64,000 nt of DNA from Candidatus Thiodictyon syntrophicum (GCF_002813775.1 NZ_CP020372.1:1-64000), one strand, 5' to 3'; shown: positions 1-9,146, counted from the stretch's first letter. Program-made: numbers and translations. Notes: generated by a model not told the origin, from the letters alone.

Positions 1-1017
1 ATGGCAGCGAAAGGTTCGACCGGGGAGATGTTCAAGGCCCTTGCGCGGGGTACGGAAAAGATCGCTGAGCCGGTTGATCCCGGCGGGTCGGCGCCGACGG
101 GTCAGACACCCGCAGCGGCACCGTCGGCAGGGATTCTCGCGGGGCGGGAAGGTGCGATCTGGGAGGTATCATCCGGGAAGAAGATCACGCGGGTCGTGAG
201 GCGCGTTAATCCTGATCGCTGTCGCATCTGGGTACGGCACAACCGCCGCTATGACCTGCTCTCGCCGGAGTCCTGTGCTGATTTGATCGAGGGCTTCAGG
301 CAGCAAGGCGGCCAGGAATTCCCGGCCGTGGTCCGACGTGTGACTGATGGCGGACCCTATGAATACGAGGTTATTTCAGGTGCCCGCCGCCATTGGACGG
401 CGCGATTCCTCAAGTACGATTTCCTGATCGAGGAACGGGATCTCACCGATCTGGAGGCGTTTCGGCTGTCGGACATCGAGAACAGACACCGGGAGGATCT
501 GAGCGACTACGAGCGGGCGGTGGACTATCTTCAGGCCTTGAACCTCTATTTTGACGGAAGTCAAAAGCAGATGGCGATGAACCTTGAACGGTCCGAAGGA
601 TGGTTGAGTCGATATCTCGACCTGGCCAGGCTGGACCCTGTCATCGTGGATGCGGTGCGCGACGTGCGGGAGATGACCGTCAATCAAGCGCGCGTGATCA
701 AGCCGCTGCTCAATGGCAAGACCCGTGGCCTGGTGATCGAGAGGGCGACAGAACTCGCCGCGTTGCCGGAGAAGCCGGCGGCAGCAGACCTCTTTCGCGT
801 CCTGACGAGTGCCGCGGCAGAGCCGAAGGCAGCAAGGCCCAATACGCCCCTTGAGACGGCGGCAACCAAGGAGACGGGCAAGGTGTTCGCGGTCGCACGC
901 CGTCACGGACGGGGCGGATTGATTATCCAGGTCGATGGCAATAGTGGGGCGGGAAAAGAGGAAGCAGTGGCCGCGGTGACGGCCATGATGGAGCGTTACT
1001 ACGCGCCGTCAAAGTAG
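1..1017 (+). CDS. parB: ParB/RepB-family partition protein
   Basis: A 338-aa ParB-like DNA-binding protein. Such proteins bind centromere-like sites and work with a ParA ATPase to segregate plasmids or chromosomes. Residues 60-150 form the ParB N-terminal domain, with GARRHWTA in the place of the CTPase/ParB box. It is followed by ENRHREDLSDYERA, typical of the family, then a helix-turn-helix around SQKQMAMNLERSEGWLSRYL (about residues 188-207). The long low-complexity N terminus and divergent box resemble plasmid RepB/ParB rather than chromosomal ParB. It begins at base 1 with ATG, so a parA partner, if any, lies outside the window. An upstream start cannot be excluded. Confidence 0.85.
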   Translation: MAAKGSTGEMFKALARGTEKIAEPVDPGGSAPTGQTPAAAPSAGILAGREGAIWEVSSGKKITRVVRRVNPDRCRIWVRHNRRYDLLSPESCADLIEGFRQQGGQEFPAVVRRVTDGGPYEYEVISGARRHWTARFLKYDFLIEERDLTDLEAFRLSDIENRHREDLSDYERAVDYLQALNLYFDGSQKQMAMNLERSEGWLSRYLDLARLDPVIVDAVRDVREMTVNQARVIKPLLNGKTRGLVIERATELAALPEKPAAADLFRVLTSAAAEPKAARPNTPLETAATKETGKVFAVARRHGRGGLIIQVDGNSGAGKEEAVAAVTAMMERYYAPSK

Positions 1018-1282
1018 CGCAAGACGCTTGAGCGGGCGAATTGTCAACTGACAATTCGTCTATAACATTCTGTAAAATAAAAGGTTTCGCGAAAAATTGC
1101 GAGGTTGCGCCGGGTCTGCTGGCGCCGTGGCAGGAGCGCTCAACTGTGCGTCGTGCGAAGCGCCTGAAGGCCCGGGGATAGCACCGTCCGAGTCGACTCC
1201 CGCACCTGTCCGGTTTCAAGCGTCCCACCGCCGATCCCCGGCAAGCCCCACGGTGCCCTTGACTCCAGTGTGCGGGTGGGAA

Positions 1283-1399
1283 TTGATCATCGTTCCGGCC
1301 ACCCCGGGGCCGGAGTCCAAGGCTTCAGCCTTGGATTTACAAGACTAAGGCTGAAGCCTTGGACTCCAGCAGGTGGCCGCTGGCCGGAACGATGATCAA
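1283..1399. repeat. Nested inverted-repeat (REP/MITE-like) element
   Basis: Outer arms of 19 bp (TTGATCATCGTTCCGGCCA at 1283-1301 and its exact complement at 1381-1399) enclose inner arms of 21 bp (1312-1332 and 1347-1367, core AAGGCTTCAGCCTT). The element can fold into a long cruciform. A related arrangement, starting TTGATCATCGTTGCCGGCC and enclosing a GAGGCTTTAGCC hairpin, occurs at about 61008-61150, so this appears to be a dispersed family. No coding capacity. Confidence 0.8.
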
Positions 1400-1563
1400 G
1401 GCCCGCGGGTGCGGTCCAAGCCCGGTATCCAGACTCGGCGCAACGAGCGGCCTTACCGCGCGGTTGCCACGTGACAATGACCAGCCACAGGGGGATCTCT
1501 GGTGGCCGACTTCTGTTGGCAAAGGCGGTTCGGGAGGGCATACAATCGCCCGGCAACTGGGGC

Positions 1564-1618
1564 GGCGGGCAAGCGGCGGGCAAGCGGCGGGCAAGCGGCG
1601 GGCAAGCGGCGGGCAAGC
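1564..1618. repeat. Five tandem 11-bp repeats
   Basis: The unit GGCGGGCAAGC is repeated five times without interruption. It lies about 150 bp before the next start codon. Because the unit is 11 bp (not a multiple of 3) and no gene covers it, it is not a protein repeat. A length-variable locus or an iteron-like array are possibilities; the proximity to parB makes a centromere-like role thinkable but unsupported. Confidence 0.75.
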
Positions 1619-1764
1619 GGCGGCAGTGTCGCCGCACCAGCCCTGCCCCCGGTCGCGGGAGTCGGTCGCGGGGCAGCGGCCAGTCCTTAACCGAGGGGCG
1701 TCTGCCCACGGCGGATGACCATCGAGTAACCCAAACGAGAGAACACCCATGTCGGAGAATACCC

Positions 1765-2325
1765 ATGTCGGAGAACACTAAGCGGGCGGGCGCGGGCGGC
1801 CACCTGGGCGCCGCCGCCATGGCGCGATTCGGGGCGGGGGTTTCCCGCGCGGATTTTTGGATCTTTGTCGTCCTCTTGGTGCTTGCGATCGGCGGCTCCG
1901 CCGTGTCGCAAGCAGAGGAAGCCGGCGGACGCTATTACTGGTCCGTCCTGGTGTTGGTCTATGCGGCCGCCAGCATTGGCCGGAGTTGGTTTCAAGCCAA
2001 AGGGCAGGGCGGCCCGGTTTGGGACATGATCAGGACCCAGGTTTTTCATTGGTTCGGCACCCTGGTGGCGATCCAGATCGTTCTTTTCTTTGAGTCCGAT
2101 GGCATCACCGACCGCGCCCCTGCTGCCGTTTTCTCCTTACTGCTCCTCGCCTTGAGTACCTTTCTGGCCGGGGTCCATTTCAACTGGACCTTCCTTCTCT
2201 TGGGCTGCATCCTCGCGGCCACGGCCATCGGTCTCGGCATTGCGGATCAGATCTCGATTTATCTCGTGACCATACCGCTGGCCCTCCTGGCGCTGTTTAT
2301 CGTCTACAGGCGAAAGTTCGGCTAG
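1765..2325 (+). CDS. Hypothetical multi-pass membrane protein
   Basis: A 186-aa protein I do not recognise. It has a short soluble N terminus and about five or six hydrophobic segments, among them FWIFVVLLVLAIGGSAV, YWSVLVLVYAAASIG, FHWFGTLVAIQIVLFF, VFSLLLLALSTFLAG, LLLGCILAATAIGLGI and ISIYLVTIPLALLALFIV, ending in a basic tail YRRKFG. The start at 1765 is chosen because the near-identical ATG at 1749 is out of frame and quickly closed. The gene stands alone. Confidence 0.6.
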   Translation: MSENTKRAGAGGHLGAAAMARFGAGVSRADFWIFVVLLVLAIGGSAVSQAEEAGGRYYWSVLVLVYAAASIGRSWFQAKGQGGPVWDMIRTQVFHWFGTLVAIQIVLFFESDGITDRAPAAVFSLLLLALSTFLAGVHFNWTFLLLGCILAATAIGLGIADQISIYLVTIPLALLALFIVYRRKFG

Positions 2326-2447
2326 GCCAGTCGGGCGATCGGGCGCGACGGGGAAGGGCGGCTGGAGCCGCGACGATGCCCGGCCGGCCGCTCGCCCCGT
2401 TGTCCGGAAGTAGCGTTACATGAACCGTGCCGACCGGGGTTGTCCGT

Positions 2448-2592
2448 GTGCCCTGGGACAGCCTCGTCATCTGGGGGCTGTTGGCGCTCGCCGTCCTGAT
2501 TCTTGGCGGGCATCTGGGGTCTCTTGCTGGCCGTCCCGCTCAGCGTCTACATCATCCACGCGGTGGCCTCGATCATCACGCTGGCCACTGGG
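2448..2592 (+). pseudogene. Possible membrane-protein remnant with frameshift
   Basis: Two hydrophobic stretches in different frames join if one G is removed near 2507: WDSLVIWGLLALAVLILG continues as GIWGLLLAVPLSVYIIHAVA. The joined sequence looks like the last helices of a transporter; the (L)LLAVPL pattern is reminiscent of AI-2E family permeases. No start codon or upstream body exists and a hairpin repeat interrupts it at 2589, so at most this is a decayed fragment. Low confidence. Confidence 0.25.
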
Positions 2593-2684
2593 AGCGCCGC
2601 ACCCCAGTGCGGCGCGGCCTACCCACAGCACGCAGCGTCGCGGTCGCCCGCGAGACTGCGCCGCACTGGGGTGCGGCGCTCCCA
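2589..2684. repeat. 27-bp perfect inverted repeat
   Basis: The arm at 2589-2615 (containing GCGCCGCACCCCAGTGCGGC) is the exact reverse complement of 2658-2684, with a 42-bp loop. Each arm itself contains a short palindrome (GCCGCAC/GTGCGGC). It is followed at about 2725 by GGCCGGGATGATGACCAAGGCCC, resembling the GATGATCAAGGCCC that follows the element at 1283-1399, so both may belong to one repeat family. Confidence 0.75.
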
Positions 2685-2832
2685 GCGTTCGACCCGGCTG
2701 CGCGCATGCGCTCGCCGGTACCGGGTGGCCGGGATGATGACCAAGGCCCACGCGGTGGTGCAGGGGGAGGCTATTCCCGGCGTCTATGCGCCGCCAGGGG
2801 CAACCCAGGACCGGAATTGAAGGGGAAGAAAC

Positions 2833-3402
2833 ATGCGGTTCGTTGGTACCCTCAAGAAATGGAACGACGACCGGGGCTTTGGCTTTATCGCCCCAACGCG
2901 TGGCGGGGATGACCTTTTTGTTCACATCTCATCCTTTCCGAGGGACGGATCGCGCCCGCGGCTCGACGAGCCCGTAACCTTTGAAGTCGCAGTAGACAAC
3001 GAAGGAAAGAAGCGTGCCGTCAAGGTTCTTCGTCCCGCCGGCGCCCGGCCGCATCCGGTCCGCCGCGCGACCCCTCAAGGTCCGCGGCACATTCAAAGCT
3101 ATCTTTCTGGTCTTGCGACGGTGCTACTGGTTGGCGCAGTCGGCATCTTCGGCTACCTTGAGTACGCGCGGCAATCCAACGACCAAGCCCCTACGCGCCT
3201 TGCCGAGTCGCCAAAGGGCTTGCTGGCTCCCCCACCTCAACCCAGTGCACCTGAACGACGCTGTGATGGCCGAACCCGTTGCTCGCAGATGACATCATGT
3301 GCCGAGGCCAGGTTCTTTCTGGGAAACTGTCCGGGCGTTGAAATGGACGGAGACGACGATGGCGTCCCGTGCGAGCAACAGTGGTGTAACGCCCCTTGGT
3401 GA
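2833..3402 (+). CDS. Cold-shock domain / membrane / excalibur fusion protein
   Basis: A 189-aa protein with three parts. Residues 1-68 are a cold-shock domain with RNP1 (RGFGFIAP, about 14-21) and RNP2 (DLFVHIS, 27-33), which binds single-stranded nucleic acid. A hydrophobic helix at about 88-106 (YLSGLATVLLVGAVGIFGYL) anchors it in the inner membrane. The C terminus (about 143-187) is an excalibur-type calcium-binding module: Cys-rich with DGDDDGVPCEQQWC. The predicted topology puts the nucleic-acid-binding part in the cytoplasm and the calcium module in the periplasm. A GGGGAAG ribosome site precedes the ATG. Similar cold-shock/excalibur fusions occur in proteobacteria; the function is not known. 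Confidence 0.8.
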   Translation: MRFVGTLKKWNDDRGFGFIAPTRGGDDLFVHISSFPRDGSRPRLDEPVTFEVAVDNEGKKRAVKVLRPAGARPHPVRRATPQGPRHIQSYLSGLATVLLVGAVGIFGYLEYARQSNDQAPTRLAESPKGLLAPPPQPSAPERRCDGRTRCSQMTSCAEARFFLGNCPGVEMDGDDDGVPCEQQWCNAPW

Positions 3403-3403
3403 G

Positions 3404-3871
3404 TTACAGAACATGGTCCCAAACCTTTTGAATCACGACGATCAGAAAGGCGGTCGAGCACCCGAACATCAGCAGTCCGGTGATCGCCATCACGGGCCCA
3501 AGGAGACGCCAGGGTGAGGCCAGCACGACATCCCCGTAACCCAATCCGGTGATCGAGGCGGCCGAAAAATAGATGGCCTCGGTCAGATTCGCCGACAGGC
3601 GTTGGTGCCAAAGAAAGAGGCCCCAGGCCACGGCCTCCATGAAGTGCAGGCCGAGCAGGACGGCGAAGCAGGCGAAAATGATGACCTTGGCGGCCAGCGC
3701 ACGGCCGAGGTGCTCGATGAGCCAGTGGTCGGCGGCCAGTATCCACTTGGCGGCCTCGAAGATCACCAGGATGTGCAGGCCGAACTGGGCCACGGCGAGC
3801 AGCAAGGCGAGGCCGAAGTCGCGCCGCACCAAGCGCTTGGGCGGCGTGCCCGCGACGGGCCCACCCTCCAT
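3404..3871 (-). CDS. Two-pore-helix-type potassium channel family protein
   Basis: A 155-aa membrane protein with three hydrophobic segments and a pore loop. The selectivity filter reads SITGLGYGDVVL, a match to the T-x-GYGD potassium filter with one residue inserted or altered (TGLGYGD instead of TVGYGD). The last helix (GPVMAITGLLMFGCSTAFLIVV) follows the pore as in the ion-channel 2TM family. It overlaps the stop of the upstream LysM gene by one base (TGATG), so the two are translationally coupled. Ion selectivity is inferred from the filter only. Confidence 0.75.
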   Translation of the reverse strand: MEGGPVAGTPPKRLVRRDFGLALLLAVAQFGLHILVIFEAAKWILAADHWLIEHLGRALAAKVIIFACFAVLLGLHFMEAVAWGLFLWHQRLSANLTEAIYFSAASITGLGYGDVVLASPWRLLGPVMAITGLLMFGCSTAFLIVVIQKVWDHVL

Positions 3872-6660
3872 CAGCGTCGTCCGCCGAAGCGACCGCCGAA
3901 GCCCCCGCCGCCGAAGCGGGCACCCACACCGCCGCTGAACGGGTCGCCGCCGCCCAGCCGGTCGCCGCCGAAGCCGTCCCCGAGCCCCTCGGTGCCGACC
4001 CGCGCCGCGCCCAATCCGCCGCCGCCGCCGAAGCCGTCGTCGCCCACGCTGTCCTCACCGCGGGTGCGCGCCTGTTGTTCCCGGTCCGCCCAGCCCGTGT
4101 CCATGGTCGGCTCCTGCCAGCCCTCGGTGCCGCGCTGTTGCCAGCCGTCGTCGGTATGGCGGTAGACGGTGCCGTCCGGTCCGGCGTAGAGGCTGTCGCC
4201 GACCCGGACTGTGTCCACACTTGCGTCCGCCCCGGTGCGCTCGTTGTCGAAGCTGGTCTGGTGGACGGTGACGGTCGCGCCTGAGGGTCCCTGGATCGTT
4301 GCCGTATCCCGGGCAATGGAATCGCCGCCCGGGCCGGTGACGGTCTCCCGTGCGGCAGCGGATTGGATGCCGGTCACGGGGTTATAGCGCGCCCCCGCCG
4401 CGACCGCTCCGGTGGCGCCGTCGGCCCTGTCGAAGGTCCGCCCGTAGCCGCCCTGGACGGTGCCGGTCGCCAGGTCGACGCTGCGTCCGGCCGCATAACC
4501 GCCGGTGGTCCCGGTGCCCAGGTCGACAGAGTCACCGCGGGCGCCGGCGCCCAAGGCCCCGTCCGCGCCGTCGTACCAGGTGCGGGTGCCGGCGGCCACC
4601 GTGTCGCCCCAATGGCCGTAAACATTGGTGCCGGTGCCGAGACAGCAGCCGAGGCCCGCAACCCCGGGCCGATAGTCGGCCCCGCCCCAGTAGGCGTCGG
4701 CCGCCGCCGCGGTCGCAAGCCCCTGACCGAAGCCATAGCCATAGCCGAGCCGCGGGTTATAGAACGGTTCGGCAGCCAGGCCGAAGGTCTCGGGCGCCGC
4801 ATACCAGTCGTCTCCGACCCAGGGCTGGTAATCGTAGCCGGTGCCGTAGACGACCACGTCGTCGGTGGTCGCGACCGTTCCCAGGTAACCCGGGGTGTAG
4901 CCGTCGTAGACGACCTCCGGGGTCGACCCATACACCCGCGCATAGGTGATGAAGTGCAGGGGGGAGGAGGGCGGGATGCCGTAGACCGCGCTCGGGACCG
5001 AATCGGCGACCGCCCAGGGGCCATCGAGGGTGGCGGATTCAAACCAGACGCCGGCCTGCAGGGCGTAGTAGGTCGCGCCGCCGACCCGCACGATGGGGGT
5101 CTCGGAGTTCACCACGTACTCCAGGTCCGTGCCCGGGAGCAGACTCACGGTGGCAGGGCCGTCGAACACGGGTTCGAAGGTCGGCCCACCCCGGCGCCGC
5201 ACGGCGGCGGTCTGGGGGATGGCGTTGGCGATCAGTGCCTCGCGCGCCTGGGGCGTCCCGGCCACCGCGGCGAGTGCCGCGCCGGCCGGCGAGTTCACGG
5301 GGATTTGTTTGAAGCCCGTCGGTAGCGCGGTGCTCGCCACAAAGGACCAAGGCCCTTGGAGGCCGGCGGCGCGGTACCAACGCCCGGCGAGCAAGGCGTA
5401 ATAGCTGTTGTCACTGGTGTCGACGATGACCTGCGCGCTGGAGTTGGTCGCCCACTCAAGCCCGGTGCCGGCGATCGGCACCAACTTGGGCTGGCCCTTG
5501 AAGACGATCAGTTCGGCCGGGGTTTCGGTGACATAGATGTCCGGGATGCCCGCTGCCAGCAACTGCATGGTCGGGATGCTGGGGTGGCCGTTCAGCAGGT
5601 CGGCCTGGCCGGCGGCGGCGAGCCGGCTGGCGATGTCGTCCATGCCAGCCGGGGTAATGGGCGCATGGGTCCAGGGGCCGGCCAGGGACTGGGCACTGAC
5701 CCAGCCGTCGAGCAGGTGCAGATAGTAGGGACCGTCGGCGCCCTCGGTCAGGATGACCGCCCGGGTGTTGATGACGCGCTGGAACTTCGTGTTCGGGACG
5801 CCCTTCAACACCGGTTGGCCCTGGATCGGTATCAGGATGGCCGGCTCGAAGCTCAGGATGATCCGCGGCACGGGATTCTCGACCGCCACCCCCGCGGCCG
5901 GCCGGATCGGGGTCGCGGCGAGCGCGGCCTCGAAACGGCTCAATGGGATGACCCGCACCTGGGCGCCGAATTGCCGGGCCACCGCCGGCGCCAGCGAGGC
6001 GGCCAGCGCGGGCACGGTAGGGAAGTCGGCCTTGGTGACCTTGAGTCCCTGCAAGACCAGCAGCCGCTGCACCCGGTCCACCTGGGTCTGTGCCTGCGCC
6101 TCGATCACGCCGAAGGCCTCGTCGCCTTGGCCGAGCGGCAGCACCGCCACCGCGGCGCGCAGCACCAATTCATTGCCGCCCCAACTGACTATCTGGGGCT
6201 GATAGACCAACAGGGTTCGATCATCGACCTGGACCTTGCGGGGCCAGGGATCGGCGGGGCGGGGCAGGGGCGCGACGACCTGGGGCGGGGCGGTCGCGGT
6301 CAGGGTGGCGGGGGCAGGCGCGGCACTGGGGGCGATCGGGGGCGGGGTGGCAACGACGCTGGAGACCTCAGCCGGCGCAGCGTCCGCCGCCGGGGCGCTT
6401 GGCGCGGGGGTTCCCACCACCAGCCGTTGGCCCACCCGGACCTGCGTCGAGGTCAGACCGTTTTGCTGTTGGACCTGGGCCATCGCGGTGCCGAAGCGGG
6501 CCGCGATCGACCCCAGGGTGTCGCCGCCGACCACCGTATAAACACCGGAGGCGGCATCGAATGGACCTCGGGCGTGGGCCCCGGGTCCGCCATCCGCCGC
6601 CCAGGCGGGGCCGAGAGAAAGGGCGGAGCACAGCAACAAGGGGAGGGCGCGGGGCTGCAT
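3871..6660 (-). CDS. LysM-domain surface protein, 929 aa
   Basis: The start at 6660 gives a clear signal peptide (MQPRALPLLLCSALSLGPAWA). A LysM domain follows at about residues 39-81 (YTVVGGDTLGSIAARFGT...VRVGQRLVV), which binds peptidoglycan or chitin-like glycans. The middle (about 130-700) has repeated segments of the type VNSETPIVRVGGATYYALQAGVWF followed by GPW; these occur in large secreted proteobacterial proteins of unknown role. The C terminus is rich in Gly, Thr, Asp and Tyr and ends in GGGGFGGRFGGRR. It is probably an envelope protein. The channel gene follows directly. Long open frames on the opposite strand are composition artefacts. Confidence 0.75.
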   Translation of the reverse strand: MQPRALPLLLCSALSLGPAWAADGGPGAHARGPFDAASGVYTVVGGDTLGSIAARFGTAMAQVQQQNGLTSTQVRVGQRLVVGTPAPSAPAADAAPAEVSSVVATPPPIAPSAAPAPATLTATAPPQVVAPLPRPADPWPRKVQVDDRTLLVYQPQIVSWGGNELVLRAAVAVLPLGQGDEAFGVIEAQAQTQVDRVQRLLVLQGLKVTKADFPTVPALAASLAPAVARQFGAQVRVIPLSRFEAALAATPIRPAAGVAVENPVPRIILSFEPAILIPIQGQPVLKGVPNTKFQRVINTRAVILTEGADGPYYLHLLDGWVSAQSLAGPWTHAPITPAGMDDIASRLAAAGQADLLNGHPSIPTMQLLAAGIPDIYVTETPAELIVFKGQPKLVPIAGTGLEWATNSSAQVIVDTSDNSYYALLAGRWYRAAGLQGPWSFVASTALPTGFKQIPVNSPAGAALAAVAGTPQAREALIANAIPQTAAVRRRGGPTFEPVFDGPATVSLLPGTDLEYVVNSETPIVRVGGATYYALQAGVWFESATLDGPWAVADSVPSAVYGIPPSSPLHFITYARVYGSTPEVVYDGYTPGYLGTVATTDDVVVYGTGYDYQPWVGDDWYAAPETFGLAAEPFYNPRLGYGYGFGQGLATAAAADAYWGGADYRPGVAGLGCCLGTGTNVYGHWGDTVAAGTRTWYDGADGALGAGARGDSVDLGTGTTGGYAAGRSVDLATGTVQGGYGRTFDRADGATGAVAAGARYNPVTGIQSAAARETVTGPGGDSIARDTATIQGPSGATVTVHQTSFDNERTGADASVDTVRVGDSLYAGPDGTVYRHTDDGWQQRGTEGWQEPTMDTGWADREQQARTRGEDSVGDDGFGGGGGLGAARVGTEGLGDGFGGDRLGGGDPFSGGVGARFGGGGFGGRFGGRR

Positions 6661-6940
6661 GTCTGGCGACTCCAGGTCAGGTGGTTCAAGTGCACGAGTC
6701 GGTGTCATGATACGGGCAACAACGCCAAGCTTAGCGCGCCGCCGGGCGCGGCGCACCGTCCGGGGCACTTTACCGTGAGCGGCGGGCCGGGACCCTGCGG
6801 GAGCGGCCTGCGGCGCAGACGGGACCTCGCTATACTCAGGCCCTCGGGCGTCCGCATGGACGGAGGCTGGGCCGTCCCGCCCCTTTTGTCACCCTAAACG
6901 CCAATCGTACTGCGCTGGAGACCGCGCCGGAGCCTACTCG

Positions 6941-9055
6941 ATGGAGTCGTCGTTCAACCCTGTTGCGCCCCTGCCGGATCTCGGTGTCTGCGACCGCGAG
7001 CCCATTCATATCCCGGGTTCGATCCAGCCCCATGGCTGCCTGCTGGCGTTATCCGGCCGGCACCTGCGCATCGTGCAGGCGTCTTGCACCTGCGAGCCGC
7101 TCCTTGGGGTCGCGCCGTCGGGGTTGCTGGGGCGCGAACTCGCCAACACCCTCGGGGCCGAGTTGCACCGGTCTGTCCAAGAGGGCCTGGCCCGCCATCG
7201 GATCATGCCCGCCGTCGCGGGCGGGTTCGCCTGGCAGGTCCCGGGCACGGGCCTGACGCTGGCCGGGTATGTCCACCAGTCGGGCGACCTCACGGTGTTG
7301 GAGTTGGAGCCCCTGGCGGGTGATGATCCCGCGGGGGCGGCGGACCCGGCGCCGGCCATGGCCGCGCTGCATTGGGTGCGCGCGGAGTCGGGGCTGGAGG
7401 CCAAGGCCCAGTCTGCCGCCGCCCTGTTACAGCAGCTCACGGGCTTTGACCGCGTGATGGTCTACCGCTTCGACGCTGACTGGCATGGAGAGGTCATCGC
7501 CGAGTCTCGCGGCCTGCCCCAGGAGTCCTATCTCGGCCTGCACTATCCGGCCTCGGACATTCCGGCCCAGGCGCGTCGGCTTTATCTGGTCAATCCGACC
7601 CGGGTCATCGCCGACCGCGACGCCGTCCAGTCCCCGATCATCGCGTTGCCCCCCGCACCGGGTGCGGCGGCCGGTCCGCCCCTGGACCTGACCAAGAGCC
7701 TGTTGCGCAGCGTCTCGCCGGTGCACCTGGAATACCTGCGCAACATGGGCGTGCGCGCGAGCTTGAGTTCCGCCCTGATCCGCGATGGTGCCCTCTGGGG
7801 CCTGATCGCCTGTCACCATGGCCAGCCCCGGCGGCTGGGGCGGGGGCTGCGCGAGCTGCTCGGCTGGATGGTGCAGGACCTGGCCACCCAGTTGGCCCTG
7901 GCGGAGGAGGTCCGCACCCGGCATTACGCCGTCCGTCTCAAGGCCAGCCGGGACCGGGTGATCTCGGCCATGCGTGCCGGGGCGCGCCTGACGGGCCTGA
8001 TCCAAGGGCCCGCGTTGGCCGACGTTCTTGGCGCCATCGGTGCCGACGGTGTGGCCCTGATCCGTGACCGTGAGCTGACCACCGGCGGCATTACGCCCGA
8101 GCCGACGCGGATCCGCGCCATCGTCGAGGGACTGATGGGCTGTTACCCGGACGACCCCTCCGGCGTCTTTCTGACCGATTGTCTCAGCCAGCATGTGCCA
8201 ACCGCGGCGGACCTGGCGCCGACCGCGGCCGGGTTGGCCCTCTTCCCCCTGACGGGGCCCCCGCTCGTCAAGCTGATGTGGTTTCGCGGCGAGCAGGTGC
8301 GCCGGGTGGCCTGGGCCGGCAATCCGGACAAGGCGACGACCCTGGCCCCCGACGGTCGGCTCGGTCCGCGCAAGTCGTTCGCGGCCTGGATCGAGACCGT
8401 GCGCCAGCGCAGCCTGCCCTGGACCGCGGAGGAGGTGGAATCCGCCAGACACCTGACGGCCCTGGTGGACATCGAGCTGCACAAGACGGTCGAGGACGCC
8501 CTGCGTGCCAGTCTGGCCCACGTGCAGCGTCTCGAAGAGGCCCTGCGCGACCAGGCCCTGCGCGATCCGCTGACCGGACTCTTCAACCGCCGCTATCTGG
8601 ACGCGACCCTGCCGCGCGAGATTGAACGCCGCGGTCGCTGTGAGGAGCCCCTGGCGGTCGCCGTGCTGGATCTCGACGGGTTCGAGGCGTTCAACGACAC
8701 CCATGGACTCGCGGCCGGGGACCTGGCACTGCGCGCGATTGGGGGTCTGTTGCTCCGCTCACTGGGTGGGGGCGAGATCGCCTGCCGTTCCGGGGGCGGG
8801 GAGTTCACCCTGCTGCTGCCGAACGCCACCCTGGAACACGCCCGCGGCCGGCTCGAAGGGCTACGCCAGGCGCTTGCAGTGTTGCCTCTGCGCGGCGGCG
8901 GCGAGGAGTTTCCGCCCCTCTCGGCGTCCATCGGGGTCGCCGTGGCGGGGGGCGAGGACCGGGCCGCCACGGCCGCGGCGCTCCTGGCCCGGGCGGACGC
9001 GGCCCTGAACCAGGCCAAGGCGCAGGGGCGCAATCGGGTGGTTGTTGCGCACTAG
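6941..9055 (+). CDS. Bacteriophytochrome with degenerate GGDEF domain
   Basis: A 704-aa photoreceptor. PAS-GAF-PHY order: the N terminus carries the family motif around Cys17 (LGVCDREPIHIPGSIQPHG), the expected biliverdin attachment residue; the GAF domain has PASDIPAQAR at about 203-212; the PHY region contains ALWGLIACHHGQPR. Residues about 540-704 are a GGDEF-type domain (RDPLTGLFNRRYLD). The signature reads SGGGEF (618-622 GGGEF), so the Asp/Glu that normally binds metal and GTP is Gly; I also see no RxxD inhibitory site just before it. The sensory half looks intact, whereas diguanylate cyclase activity is doubtful. No heme oxygenase (bphO) gene is adjacent. Confidence 0.9.
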   Translation: MESSFNPVAPLPDLGVCDREPIHIPGSIQPHGCLLALSGRHLRIVQASCTCEPLLGVAPSGLLGRELANTLGAELHRSVQEGLARHRIMPAVAGGFAWQVPGTGLTLAGYVHQSGDLTVLELEPLAGDDPAGAADPAPAMAALHWVRAESGLEAKAQSAAALLQQLTGFDRVMVYRFDADWHGEVIAESRGLPQESYLGLHYPASDIPAQARRLYLVNPTRVIADRDAVQSPIIALPPAPGAAAGPPLDLTKSLLRSVSPVHLEYLRNMGVRASLSSALIRDGALWGLIACHHGQPRRLGRGLRELLGWMVQDLATQLALAEEVRTRHYAVRLKASRDRVISAMRAGARLTGLIQGPALADVLGAIGADGVALIRDRELTTGGITPEPTRIRAIVEGLMGCYPDDPSGVFLTDCLSQHVPTAADLAPTAAGLALFPLTGPPLVKLMWFRGEQVRRVAWAGNPDKATTLAPDGRLGPRKSFAAWIETVRQRSLPWTAEEVESARHLTALVDIELHKTVEDALRASLAHVQRLEEALRDQALRDPLTGLFNRRYLDATLPREIERRGRCEEPLAVAVLDLDGFEAFNDTHGLAAGDLALRAIGGLLLRSLGGGEIACRSGGGEFTLLLPNATLEHARGRLEGLRQALAVLPLRGGGEEFPPLSASIGVAVAGGEDRAATAAALLARADAALNQAKAQGRNRVVVAH

Positions 9056-9146
9056 GGGCATGGGGTCCCGGGTGGGGCAGCGCATTCGCGCGAACGCCGG
9101 ACCGGCCGGGCACCGGTCTGCGCCGCCGAGCAATAGGATTGTGGCA

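Larger units (their letters stand above)
1018..1764. other. Gene-free stretch with hairpin and tandem repeats
   Basis: About 750 bases after parB with no convincing gene. It contains a nested inverted repeat (1283-1399) and five 11-bp direct repeats (1564-1618). The reading frames here are low-complexity Arg/Pro-rich translations. Just before the next gene the sequence ATGTCGGAGAA occurs twice, at 1749 and 1765; the first copy runs into a stop after ten codons, so the second is the usable start. Confidence 0.6.

Noticed and set aside
5356-6897. Long plus-strand frame (513 codons) opposite the LysM gene
   Set aside because: The translation is Gly/Arg/Asp-rich without domains and is the antisense shadow of a GC-rich, Ala/Gly-rich gene; the minus-strand protein has a signal peptide and a LysM domain.
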